From Kiloniellaceae bacterium (lineage in GTDB: Bacteria > Pseudomonadota > Alphaproteobacteria > Kiloniellales > Kiloniellaceae), in contig JANQKX010000135.1 in assembly GCA_028280915.1 (NCBI GenBank), forward strand, positions 1 to 33,424: a stretch of 33,424 nucleotides of DNA. The letters are read 5' to 3'. The translations under genes and the position numbers were made by a program. Below, one piece after another: positions 18,055 through 26,708 of this stretch (its first letter is position 1; each line of letters starts with the position of its first letter). The notes under the pieces are model-generated. The model searched no databases. It was not told the DNA's origin and saw only the letters and a program-made list of their open reading frames with translations.

Positions 18055-18088
18055 TCTCGATTTATCGATTTATCGATTTTCTCGATAG
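18055..18088. promoter_or_regulatory. 8-bp tandem direct repeats (TCGATTTA) in the lysR/MBL divergent promoter region
   Basis: TC-TCGATTTA-TCGATTTA-TCGATTTT-CTCGATAG immediately upstream of the lysR ATG. Confidence 0.55.
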
Positions 18089-18240
18089 TATCTAATTTTG
18101 AACTACAGGAAAATACGTTATTTTAATCGGAATTCTTCCCTTTGCTGAGAAGGAATCAAAAAGGTGACGCGCATCGTTCCTGGGAATTGCCGGAATTGCC
18201 CCCGCCATGGGGTGTGTGCCCTGTTTTGGGCCGCCGTCAC

Positions 18241-19011
18241 ATGACACTTCGCGTGGCCGGCACATGGTTTGAAAGGCGTCGGATCGACCCGGATATCACC
18301 CTGTTATGGGAGCCTCACGTTGTGCCGTTGGACAGATGCAACATCTGGCACATTCGCGGCAGGGACCGGGATCTGCTGATTGATTCAGGCATGGGCATAT
18401 GCAGCCTGCGGCAGGCCGCCGGCGATCTGTTCGGCCAGCAGACGATCGCCTTCGCGACCCATTCCCACTACGACCACACGGGTTGTTTCCACGAGTTCGA
18501 AACACGGGTTGCCCACGCCGCGGAAAGAGAGTCTTTTGTGGCCGATACCGCCAAGTCCCTGCGCGTCGACCACATCCCGGCATCCTTCCGGAGCTACCTG
18601 GACCGGGTCGGATACGGCCTCCGCTCCGAGTATCTCATCACGGCACTGCCCCATGAGGGTTTTCCGGTCGAGGCGTGGGAACAAAGGGGCGCATCGCCGA
18701 CTTGGCTGGTGGAAGAGGGCGACGTCATCGATTTGGGCGACAAGACCTTTGAAGTGCTGCATCTGCCGGGACACTCGCCCGGCAGCATCGGTCTTTGGGA
18801 TGCGCGCAGCGGCACGCTTTTTTCCGGTGACGCCATTTACGACGGGCCGCTGCTTGATGAACTGCCGGAAAGTGACGTCACCGTTTACATCGCCACCATG
18901 GAACGTCTTATGAAGCTGCCGGTCAACACCGTGCATGCCGGGCACGACAGCAGCTTCGGGCGGTCTCGGCTGGCCCGGATCGCGCGAAGCTACATCGATT
19001 CCCGGAGATGA
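18241..19011 (+). CDS. MBL-fold metallo-hydrolase
   Basis: 'THSHYDHTGCFHEF', 'LPGHSPGSIGLWDARSGTLFSGDAIYDGPLLD', 'VHAGHDSSF'. ATG 18241 preferred; ORF track begins 18142. Confidence 0.92.
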   Translation: MTLRVAGTWFERRRIDPDITLLWEPHVVPLDRCNIWHIRGRDRDLLIDSGMGICSLRQAAGDLFGQQTIAFATHSHYDHTGCFHEFETRVAHAAERESFVADTAKSLRVDHIPASFRSYLDRVGYGLRSEYLITALPHEGFPVEAWEQRGASPTWLVEEGDVIDLGDKTFEVLHLPGHSPGSIGLWDARSGTLFSGDAIYDGPLLDELPESDVTVYIATMERLMKLPVNTVHAGHDSSFGRSRLARIARSYIDSRR

Positions 19012-19925
19012 AAATGTCCGACAAGATTTTCATGCACTATGACGCGGCGGCCCTGGATCTCCAGTTCTGTATCGGCGAGCGCGATGAATGGGATAAGTAC
19101 GAACCCAAATACAAATCCTCGTCCGCGCGCGCCAGGCGGACTTTCACGGGTGCGCGCTACAACATCCCCTACGGCGACAGCCCCAATGAACGTTTGGATA
19201 TCTTTCCAGCCCCGTCAACGATGGCGCCAGTTGTCATCTATGTTCATGGCGGTTATTGGCGTTCCGGGGATATGGCCCTTTGGCGCTTCGTGTCCCTAGG
19301 GGTCGTCGGGAATGACGTCACGCTTGTACTGCCGACCTATGATATCGGCCGCGATATCCGGGTGGGGATAATCGTCGAACAGGTCCGCAAGGCCTTCGCC
19401 TGGACGGTGGACAATATCGCCGACTATGGTGGTGATCCGGCGCAGATCTCGGTGTCCGGCCATTCCGCCGGCGGCCAGCTGGCCGCCATGCTCTTGACGA
19501 CCGATTGGGGGACGCGGGGGTACGCGCGCGCGCCCATTCGGTCGGCGACGCTGATCGGCGGGCTCTTCGACCTGGAGCCCATCCGGCTTTGCCGTCACCT
19601 GCGGGATGACTACGGATTGGATCTCAACGCGGATGAGGTGGCAACGCTCAGCCCCTACCGGCTGACGCCGCAGGTCAACTGTCCGGTGACGGTTGTCGTC
19701 GGCGCCGAAGAGACTCAGGAGTACCGGCGCAGTTCCCGCCTTTTGGCCACGGCATGGCAGAAGCGGCAGGTTGCCGTGACCTTTGAAGAGTTTGAAAAGC
19801 ACCACCATTTTTCGATCATTTTCGAGCTCGCCGATCCGCAAAGCCGGCTTTCCAAGATGGTCTGCGGATTGCCCGGCCCCCGCGCGGAGCGGCCAGCCCC
19901 AACCCGGGAAACCGAAGGCCCATGA
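19008..19925 (+). CDS. Alpha/beta hydrolase (arylformamidase/carboxylesterase-like)
   Basis: 'YVHGGYWRSGD' oxyanion motif, nucleophile 'VSGHSAGGQLAAML', 'EKHHHFSII'; ATG overlaps upstream stop (ATGA). Confidence 0.88.
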   Translation: MKMSDKIFMHYDAAALDLQFCIGERDEWDKYEPKYKSSSARARRTFTGARYNIPYGDSPNERLDIFPAPSTMAPVVIYVHGGYWRSGDMALWRFVSLGVVGNDVTLVLPTYDIGRDIRVGIIVEQVRKAFAWTVDNIADYGGDPAQISVSGHSAGGQLAAMLLTTDWGTRGYARAPIRSATLIGGLFDLEPIRLCRHLRDDYGLDLNADEVATLSPYRLTPQVNCPVTVVVGAEETQEYRRSSRLLATAWQKRQVAVTFEEFEKHHHFSIIFELADPQSRLSKMVCGLPGPRAERPAPTRETEGP

Positions 19926-20005
19926 CGGGCCGGACCTTAAAAAACGTCGCGCCGCCGTCCTTACCGCACTCCCTTCATTGATTGCCACTTGCCAGGAAGT
20001 GAAAG

Positions 20006-21217
20006 ATGAGAAAGCTGTCTCAACTGCTGACCGAAAACCAAATCGCCAAGGTTCGAGCTCCCCTGGAGAATTCTTACTGGCTGCCCAACATCGCGTATAC
20101 CTCGGGTGACTTCTTTCGGCTTGAAACCGAGAATTTGTTTTCAAAGACCTGGATGAGCATCGGTTTTGCCTCCGAGGCCGAGTACCCTGGTGACGCACAT
20201 CCTCTGACCGTCCTGGGCCACCTACCACTGGTCATGGTCCGCGACGAGGCCGGCAGGCTTCGTGTCTTTCACAACGTTTGTCCCCATGATGGCAGCAAGG
20301 CCGTCTTCGGCGACGCCAAGGGGTTGGGCCGGATTGTCGGGCAATACCACGGATGGGTTTGGAACCTTGACGGCACGCTGCGTGACGCCACGCTCTTTGA
20401 CGGGACGAAGGGGCCCCACGGGCTGCCGGACCGGGATGCGGATTTGAAGGAGGTGCGGAGCTGTGTTTGGAACAACACCGTTTTCGTGAACCTGAGCGGC
20501 GACGCCTGCCCCTTTGCCGACTACATTGCCCCGGTGGAGGATTTGTACCGTGACATGGATCTGTCCGACATAAAGCCCGGCCTGACCAAAGAGGGGGACC
20601 AAGTCTTTATCGAGCGGGCGGTGATCGAAAGCAACTGGAAAAGTGTCTACGAAAATTTCGCCATCAACGTCTATCACGAGGGCTTCGTGCATAGAGGCTA
20701 TAAGGCCGCGCCGAACGTCCCCCGCGTCACGGACGACGGGAAAAAAACCTATGAGGAGATTGACGACCGGGGATACCAGGGCCTGCGCTTTACAAGCACT
20801 GAAGCCGATCTGGCCTATGGGCTGGTGCGGTCTCCGGTCCTATCGATGAAAGACGGCAGCGTTCCCGATTTCCACACCATCATGTCCCTTTACCCGAACA
20901 CGAACATTTCGGTGGCGCCGAACTACATGCTGATCACGGTTCTGACCCCGCAAGCGCCCGATCGGACCGCCTACGACAGCATGATGCTGTTGCCCAGCGA
21001 CGTGGCGCAGCAATCCAAGTATGCACGGCAAAGAGAACACTTGCTGACGGTGGATTGGGCCATCGCCCGGGATGAAGACGGGGCGGTTTTGAAAACCGTG
21101 CAGGCCGGCAGACATTCTCCCGCTTTCGATCAGCATTTTATCGTGCCGTTCTGGGGCGCCATGTGCCGCAGCTTTTGCAACCGAATTTTGGATGACCTGG
21201 AGCGCTCGGAAGAATAG
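20006..21217 (+). CDS. Rieske-type aromatic ring-hydroxylating oxygenase alpha-subunit homolog with altered metal-ligand motifs
   Basis: 'VFHNVCPHDGSKAVFGDAKGLGRIVGQYHGWVWNLDG' and 'SNWKSVYENFAINVYHEGFVH' align with Rieske and mononuclear-iron motifs; see findings for Gly112 and Asn221. Confidence 0.88.
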   Translation: MRKLSQLLTENQIAKVRAPLENSYWLPNIAYTSGDFFRLETENLFSKTWMSIGFASEAEYPGDAHPLTVLGHLPLVMVRDEAGRLRVFHNVCPHDGSKAVFGDAKGLGRIVGQYHGWVWNLDGTLRDATLFDGTKGPHGLPDRDADLKEVRSCVWNNTVFVNLSGDACPFADYIAPVEDLYRDMDLSDIKPGLTKEGDQVFIERAVIESNWKSVYENFAINVYHEGFVHRGYKAAPNVPRVTDDGKKTYEEIDDRGYQGLRFTSTEADLAYGLVRSPVLSMKDGSVPDFHTIMSLYPNTNISVAPNYMLITVLTPQAPDRTAYDSMMLLPSDVAQQSKYARQREHLLTVDWAIARDEDGAVLKTVQAGRHSPAFDQHFIVPFWGAMCRSFCNRILDDLERSEE

Positions 21218-21492
21218 AGGCCGTAACGATTTATTCCAAACAGATTTCCACGTCGCCTGAGCAAGGTTTCTGACGACGACACAGCCAGATGGCAGCCGGT
21301 TACCGGCCCGGCTGTTTGCGGTTCCTGGTGCCGGCACCCCTCTCGGTTGAGGGGGGATCGGCGGCATGATGCATCGGTGGAAGACATTTTTTGTGAAATG
21401 AGATAGAATAACGCTACCAATTGTGCTCTCGGCGTGTGTTGACGCTTGATGTCGTCAATCTCAGCGCGAGAGTGTGCTTGGAGGTAGATCCG

Positions 21493-24400
21493 TTGAAAAC
21501 CGGCTTCTTCATCTCCCACCCTGTCTTTACGATCGTTCTTTCGCTCGTCTTGGTTTTGGCCGGGACCATTTCGATCTTCATGCTGCCCATCGCTAAGTAC
21601 CCGCCGGTTCTGCCGCCGACCGTCGAGGTGCGGGCGTTCTACCCCGGCGCCAGTGCCGAGGTGATCGAGGAGACGGTCACGATCTGGCTGGAGGATGCCA
21701 TCAACGGCGTTCCGGGCATGCTCTACATGTCTTCGAGAAGCAACAACGACGGCACCAGCACGATTACGGTCACTTTCGAGCTGGGTTACGACGTGGACGT
21801 GGGGGAACTCGACATACTGAACCGGGTGACCCAGGTGACCCCCCGCCTGCCCGCCGAGGTGCAGCGCATGGGGGTTTCCGTTCGCAAGGTGCTGCAGAAC
21901 CTCGTGCTTTCCATGATGCTCTATGACGAAGAGCAGCGTTACGATACAAATTTCCTCAGCAACTACGCGCAAATCTACATGCTCGACGAGATGGCCCGGG
22001 TGCCCGGCGTGGGCGCCGTGGGATTTCGTGGACAGCGTATTTACGCCATGCGGATCTGGCTTGATCCCGATGCCCTGGCTCAGCGGCAGCTCACGGCAAG
22101 CGACGTGGTCGCGGCCATCGAAGACCAGAATCTGAGCTTGCCGGTCGGCGCGGCGGGCCTGCCGCCCACCGGCAACCAGGTGCGCTGGCAGCTCAGTGTC
22201 AACACCACCGGGCGATTGAGCTCGGTGGAGGAGTTCGGTCGAATTGTCGTCAAGGCGGGTCCGGCAAACTCCGTCGTGCGGCTTGCCGACGTGGCGGACA
22301 TCGAACTGGGTTCCAACAGCTACAGCACCCAATCCCGCTTCGAGGGCCACCCCTCGGTCGCCATCATCTTTAAACCCGTTCCCGGCGCCAACTTGGTGCA
22401 AATGGCCGATGACCTGCGGCACACGGTCGATCGCTTGCGCAAGGATTTTCCGCCCGGCCTGAAGATCGTCTATCCCTTTGATGAAACCATCTTCATCAGC
22501 GCGGCCATCAAAGAGGTCGTGCTCACCCTGATCGCCGCCATCTTCCTGGTCGGGCTGGTGATCTTCGCCTTCCTGCGGGACTGGCGCAGCACGCTCATTC
22601 CCATGATCACCATTCCGGTCTCCCTCTTGGGCACCTTCGCTCTCATGAAGGTCTTCGGTTTTTCCATCAATCTCTTGACGCTTTTTGGCCTGACCTTGGC
22701 CACCGGCCTGGTGGTGGACGACGCCATCGTGGTGGTCGAGAACATCAACCGCGTGGTCAAGGAAAAGGGCATCTCGGTCGTCAAGGCCACGGGCGAAGCC
22801 ATGGGCGAGGTTTTGGGCGCGGTCGTCGCGAGCACCTTGGCCCTTGTGGCCGTTTTTGTGCCCTGTGGCTTTTTCCCGGGCGTCACCGGCCAGCTTTACG
22901 AGCAGTTCGCCTTGACCATCGCCTGTTCGCTGGTTCTCTCGCTCTTCACCGCCCTGACCTTGGCGCCCGCCATAGCGGCCAGGTTGCTCAAAAACGCGCC
23001 GGCGAGGCAGAGCAGATTCGGCAGAGCCATTGAACGAGGCTTTGACGGAACGAACCGGGCCTATGGGCGCTTGCTTTACCGGTTGATCCCCCATCGTGTC
23101 CTTGCCGTGCTGGTCTTCTTGGCCCTGCTCGGCGCGACGGGCTACCTTTATCTGAAAACCCCGACCGCCTTTCTGCCCAATGAAGACCAAGGCTATTTTG
23201 TCATCAACGTGCGGGCCCCCACCGGCACCGCGCTGTCCGTCACCCAACAGGCCGTCGATCAAGTGACCCAAAGGATTGAGGCGCTACCGGGTGTTCTCAG
23301 CGTCATGTCCCTGACCGGTTTCAGCATGATCGCCGGCGGCGGCTCGAACTACGGCACCATATTCGCCAACCTGAAGCCCTGGGACGAACGCAGGGCGCCC
23401 GGCGAATCGGCCCTGGCTTTGATTGAGCGCCTCAACAAGGAACTGATGATGCAGCACAAGCAGTCGGGCTGGTCCATGATGGGCAAGGATCCGCCCAGCA
23501 TTCAGGGACTGAGCGCTTTTGGCGGCTTCCAAATGCAAATCAAGGTCAAGGCCGGCGGGCCGCTCAAGGAGCTTGAACGGGTTACGCAAGAGGTGGTCGC
23601 GGCCGCCAACAAGCATCCCAAGCTGCGGGCCGTTTTCTCCGACTTCAGGGCCGACAACCCGGAACTTTTCGCCGCCATCGACCGGGATCAGGCCTTGGCG
23701 CGCGGCATTCCCATGAGCCACATCTTCGAAACGCTGCAAATCTATTTGAGCTCGGTCTATGTGAATGACTTCAACGCTTTTGGGCGGGTTTATCAGGTGT
23801 TCGTCCAAGCGCGCCAGGATGCACGGGCGGACCCCATGGATATTCCCAAGCTCTATGTGCGCGCCGCCAGTGGAGAGATGGTGTCCCTGAGCAGTCTGGT
23901 GAATCTGGTGCCGAGCCGCGGATCGGCCAGCATACCTCACTATAACCTGGACCGCTCCTCGCTGGTCCAAGGCAAACCCGCGGCGGGGGTGGGCTCGACC
24001 GAGGCCATCCAAATCATGTCCAAGATCGCGGCGCAAATCCTGCCGGGCAACATGTCCTACGAGTGGACGGGCATCTCCCTGCAGGCCATCAAGGTGGGTC
24101 ACCTGACCCCGATTATTTTCGGACTGGGGCTGTTTTTTGTCTATCTCGTTTTGGCGGCCCAATACGGTAGCTTTCTACAGCCCTTGATCATCATGTTGGT
24201 GGTGCCGTTGGCGGTCTTGGGGGCCCTTTTGGCCTTGTGGTCGCGCGGGCTGCCCAGCGACATCTACGCCCAAGTCGGCTTCGTCATGCTCATCGGACTG
24301 TCGACCAAGAACGCCATTTTGATCGTCGAGGTGGCCAATCAGCTGCGGGCTCGTGGCGGCGCGCTGGTTCCGGCGACCATCCAAGCCGCTCAGATGCGGC

Positions 24401-24645
24401 TCAGGCCCATCCTCATGACCTCGTCCGCCTTTGCGATCGGTATCTTTCCCATGGTGATTGCCGTTGGCGCCGGTGCCGCCAGTCGCCAATCGATCGGCAC
24501 CACCGTGTTTGGCGGGCTCGTGGTTTCCACCGTCCTGAGCCTGATCCTGACGCCCGTTCTTTATGTGGCCATCGAAAAGCTCTGCGGGGATCGTTTTGCA
24601 TCGGCAAGGGATCAGGCTGGCGAGAATGAATTGGGGGTCCGATGA
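21493..24645 (+). CDS. RND (HAE1-type) efflux transporter permease subunit
   Basis: 'ISHPVFTIVLSLVLVLAGTISIFMLPIAKYPPVLPPTVEVRAFYPGASAEVIEETV', 'LVVDDAIVVVENINRV', 'IGLSTKNAILIVEVANQLR'. TTG 21493 with 'ggaggt' RBS preferred over the 21421 start. Confidence 0.95.
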   Translation: MKTGFFISHPVFTIVLSLVLVLAGTISIFMLPIAKYPPVLPPTVEVRAFYPGASAEVIEETVTIWLEDAINGVPGMLYMSSRSNNDGTSTITVTFELGYDVDVGELDILNRVTQVTPRLPAEVQRMGVSVRKVLQNLVLSMMLYDEEQRYDTNFLSNYAQIYMLDEMARVPGVGAVGFRGQRIYAMRIWLDPDALAQRQLTASDVVAAIEDQNLSLPVGAAGLPPTGNQVRWQLSVNTTGRLSSVEEFGRIVVKAGPANSVVRLADVADIELGSNSYSTQSRFEGHPSVAIIFKPVPGANLVQMADDLRHTVDRLRKDFPPGLKIVYPFDETIFISAAIKEVVLTLIAAIFLVGLVIFAFLRDWRSTLIPMITIPVSLLGTFALMKVFGFSINLLTLFGLTLATGLVVDDAIVVVENINRVVKEKGISVVKATGEAMGEVLGAVVASTLALVAVFVPCGFFPGVTGQLYEQFALTIACSLVLSLFTALTLAPAIAARLLKNAPARQSRFGRAIERGFDGTNRAYGRLLYRLIPHRVLAVLVFLALLGATGYLYLKTPTAFLPNEDQGYFVINVRAPTGTALSVTQQAVDQVTQRIEALPGVLSVMSLTGFSMIAGGGSNYGTIFANLKPWDERRAPGESALALIERLNKELMMQHKQSGWSMMGKDPPSIQGLSAFGGFQMQIKVKAGGPLKELERVTQEVVAAANKHPKLRAVFSDFRADNPELFAAIDRDQALARGIPMSHIFETLQIYLSSVYVNDFNAFGRVYQVFVQARQDARADPMDIPKLYVRAASGEMVSLSSLVNLVPSRGSASIPHYNLDRSSLVQGKPAAGVGSTEAIQIMSKIAAQILPGNMSYEWTGISLQAIKVGHLTPIIFGLGLFFVYLVLAAQYGSFLQPLIIMLVVPLAVLGALLALWSRGLPSDIYAQVGFVMLIGLSTKNAILIVEVANQLRARGGALVPATIQAAQMRLRPILMTSSAFAIGIFPMVIAVGAGAASRQSIGTTVFGGLVVSTVLSLILTPVLYVAIEKLCGDRFASARDQAGENELGVR

Positions 24646-25751
24646 TGAACAACAGCCGTCATGTGAGAACAGCGGTGCTGGCCATGCTCGCCGTGATCAG
24701 CCTTCACGGCAGTGCCGCGGCGCAGACCGAAAAGGCCGCCCCGAGGGTCGTGATCGCGCCGGTTACGGAAAAATCCCTACCCCTGGAGCTCGACTACATC
24801 GGCAATATTCGGCCCGTGCAATCCGCGGAAATCAAAGCGCGCGTGATGGGTCATATCATGAGCTACCACTTTCGCGAAGGCGAGGATGTGGAAAAGGACC
24901 AACTGCTTTTTACCATCGACCAACGCCCCTACGAGGCAAAGCTGAACACGGCAAAAGCAAGCTTGAAACAGCACCAGGCGGAACTTGAGTTTGCGAAAGA
25001 GGAAGTCGCCCGCTATTCCAAGCTGGTCGACAAGGGCTTCGTGGCGCGGGAAACATATGATCTCTACCGCCGGGATGTGGCCGTTAAGGAGTCCCTGGTG
25101 CGTTCGGACGAAGCGACGATCCGGCGCGCCGAGCTTGATATGGAATACAGCGCGGTCAAGGCGCCTTTTGCCGGGCGCGCCGGACGGCGGCTTGTGGATC
25201 CGGGAAACTTCGTGATGGCCGGGGGCAGCGATGCCGACACGATCTTGGTGGTGATCAATCAGATCGATCCCATCAAGGTGGAGTTTGCGGTGCCGCAGCC
25301 TGACTTGCAGCCGATCCGCAAGGCCCACGGGGCCACGCCTCTCGCTCTCCAGGTCGCCCTCGGCGGTGACGGGGAAACCACTCATGACGGAACGCTCTGG
25401 CTCATCGACAACCAGATTGATACCGGGACCGGCATGATCCTGCTTCACGGCATGGTCGACAACCCGGATCACACCCTTTGGCCCGGACAACTGGTCAATG
25501 TGCGGGTCAAGGTCGGAACCGCGTCCAAGACGCTGAGTGTTCCCAGCGCGGCGGTCTTTCGGGGCCAGCAGGGCCCCTACGTCTTCACGGTCGGGCCGGA
25601 CTCAAAACTAGAAAAACAGCTGGTCACCTTGGGCCGCACCCTTGGGCACGCCACAATCGTCACCGCCGGACTGAAGGCGGGACAACACGTGGTCGTCGAA
25701 GGATCGCCCGGACTTCAATCCGGCATGGTGGTTCAGGCCGATGGCAAGTAG
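24642..25751 (+). CDS. RND efflux periplasmic adaptor subunit (membrane fusion protein)
   Basis: Signal peptide; 'LDYIGNIRPVQSAEIKARVMGHIMSYHFREGEDVEKDQLLFTIDQRPYEAKL', 'APFAGRAGRRLVDPGNFV'; overlaps the pump stop by 4 bp. Confidence 0.95.
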   Translation: MMNNSRHVRTAVLAMLAVISLHGSAAAQTEKAAPRVVIAPVTEKSLPLELDYIGNIRPVQSAEIKARVMGHIMSYHFREGEDVEKDQLLFTIDQRPYEAKLNTAKASLKQHQAELEFAKEEVARYSKLVDKGFVARETYDLYRRDVAVKESLVRSDEATIRRAELDMEYSAVKAPFAGRAGRRLVDPGNFVMAGGSDADTILVVINQIDPIKVEFAVPQPDLQPIRKAHGATPLALQVALGGDGETTHDGTLWLIDNQIDTGTGMILLHGMVDNPDHTLWPGQLVNVRVKVGTASKTLSVPSAAVFRGQQGPYVFTVGPDSKLEKQLVTLGRTLGHATIVTAGLKAGQHVVVEGSPGLQSGMVVQADGK

Positions 25752-25784
25752 GCATAACGGGCCACCAGCCACATGTATCTACCC

Positions 25785-25844
25785 ATGACGGGTCTACACA
25801 TGACTGGTCTATCCGTGACAGGTCTATCCGCGACTGGCTCCGGA
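25785..25844. repeat. Imperfect 15-bp tandem repeat, about 4 copies
   Basis: ATGACGGGTCTACAC / ATGACTGGTCTATCC / GTGACAGGTCTATCC / GCGACTGGCTCCGGA. Confidence 0.75.
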
Positions 25845-25896
25845 CCGACAATCGACGCCGGGTGAAACCGAGGGCCGGCAGCCCCGTCCGCCCGCG

Positions 25897-26367
25897 TTAG
25901 CTGTCCATAACCGCCTGGGCGTGTTTCGCCAGCTCGCGGCTGGATTCCGCGCTTGCCTTGTAAACCGGATCGTCCCACTTGTCGCATTCGGCCGCGCAGT
26001 CGCTGCTCGCTTTGTGAACCGCCCTGGCCAAGTGCTTGGTGGTATCTGGATGCGCGGTGCCGTGAACGGCCACGGTGTGCATTGCCGGCGTCAAGGCAAG
26101 CATGTTGGTGCAGGAATGATGGCAATCGGCCATATCCGTATTGCCCTGCGCGAGATGTTGGGACGAAAGCGCCAGGGCCGCCTGACAGGACTGTTGCGAT
26201 GCGTGGCTGGCATCGGCAAGGGCCTGGCGCTTGTCGGCGTCAATGGCGTCAGCCGACGACGAGTCTTGCGCCCGCGCGGCGCTGACGCCGAGAGCCCCTA
26301 CGGCAAGTCCAGTGGCGCCGACGACCACCGCGCGGCGGCTAAAGCTTCCATCTGCTACCTTTTCCAT
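25897..26367 (-). CDS. Tat-exported Cys/His-containing helical protein, Csp-like (copper storage protein-like)
   Basis: Tat signal 'SFSRRAVVVGATGLAVGALGVSAARA'; 'SQQSCQAALALSSQHLAQGNTDMADCHHSCTNML', 'HKASSDCAAECDKW' resembling four-helix Csp/DUF326-like Cys motifs. ORF extends to 26409. Confidence 0.65.
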   Translation of the reverse strand: MEKVADGSFSRRAVVVGATGLAVGALGVSAARAQDSSSADAIDADKRQALADASHASQQSCQAALALSSQHLAQGNTDMADCHHSCTNMLALTPAMHTVAVHGTAHPDTTKHLARAVHKASSDCAAECDKWDDPVYKASAESSRELAKHAQAVMDS

Positions 26368-26460
26368 ATCGCTCTCCCATAGATTGTATGGTTTGATCCA
26401 ATTTTCCAACAGGCCCCCGAAGATAGAAATCTACGGCCAGCCAGGCGGAAAAACCCCATC

Positions 26461-26530
26461 AATTCTTAGAAGAATTCAACTCTATCAATTCCCTGTGGTG
26501 AAAGCAACTCAAAGCGCATAATGCTTTCAC
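26461..26530. promoter_or_regulatory. Two palindromes in a divergent intergenic region
   Basis: AATTCTT-ag-AAGAATT (26461-26476) and GTGAAAGCA...TGCTTTCAC (26498-26506/26522-26530). Confidence 0.45.
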
Positions 26531-26708
26531 AATTGACGGATAGGTTAGGGCAAGTCTCCCAGTCAATTCAGCGGAATGCCCGTTTTCACCCTCGGAGAAA
26601 GCTATTCCAACGAAGACCTGAGTCGCTGTCGGGGGCCGAACGTGCTAAGATCATTGGCGATCAGGCAGCAGGGTCCTGATAAATTCGGGGGCACCGGTCA
26701 TAGGGGAG

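Noticed and set aside
21130-23271. 713-aa antisense ORF opposite the Rieske-like and RND genes
   Set aside because: Low-complexity, charge-biased translation typical of antisense GC-rich DNA; the plus strand encodes clear conserved proteins.
26380-26412. 'TTTGATCCAATTTTCCAA' resembles the benE-like promoter 'TTGTATCCAATTTTTCAA'
   Set aside because: Short AT-rich similarity with an imperfect core; could be chance and there is no local GntR gene.
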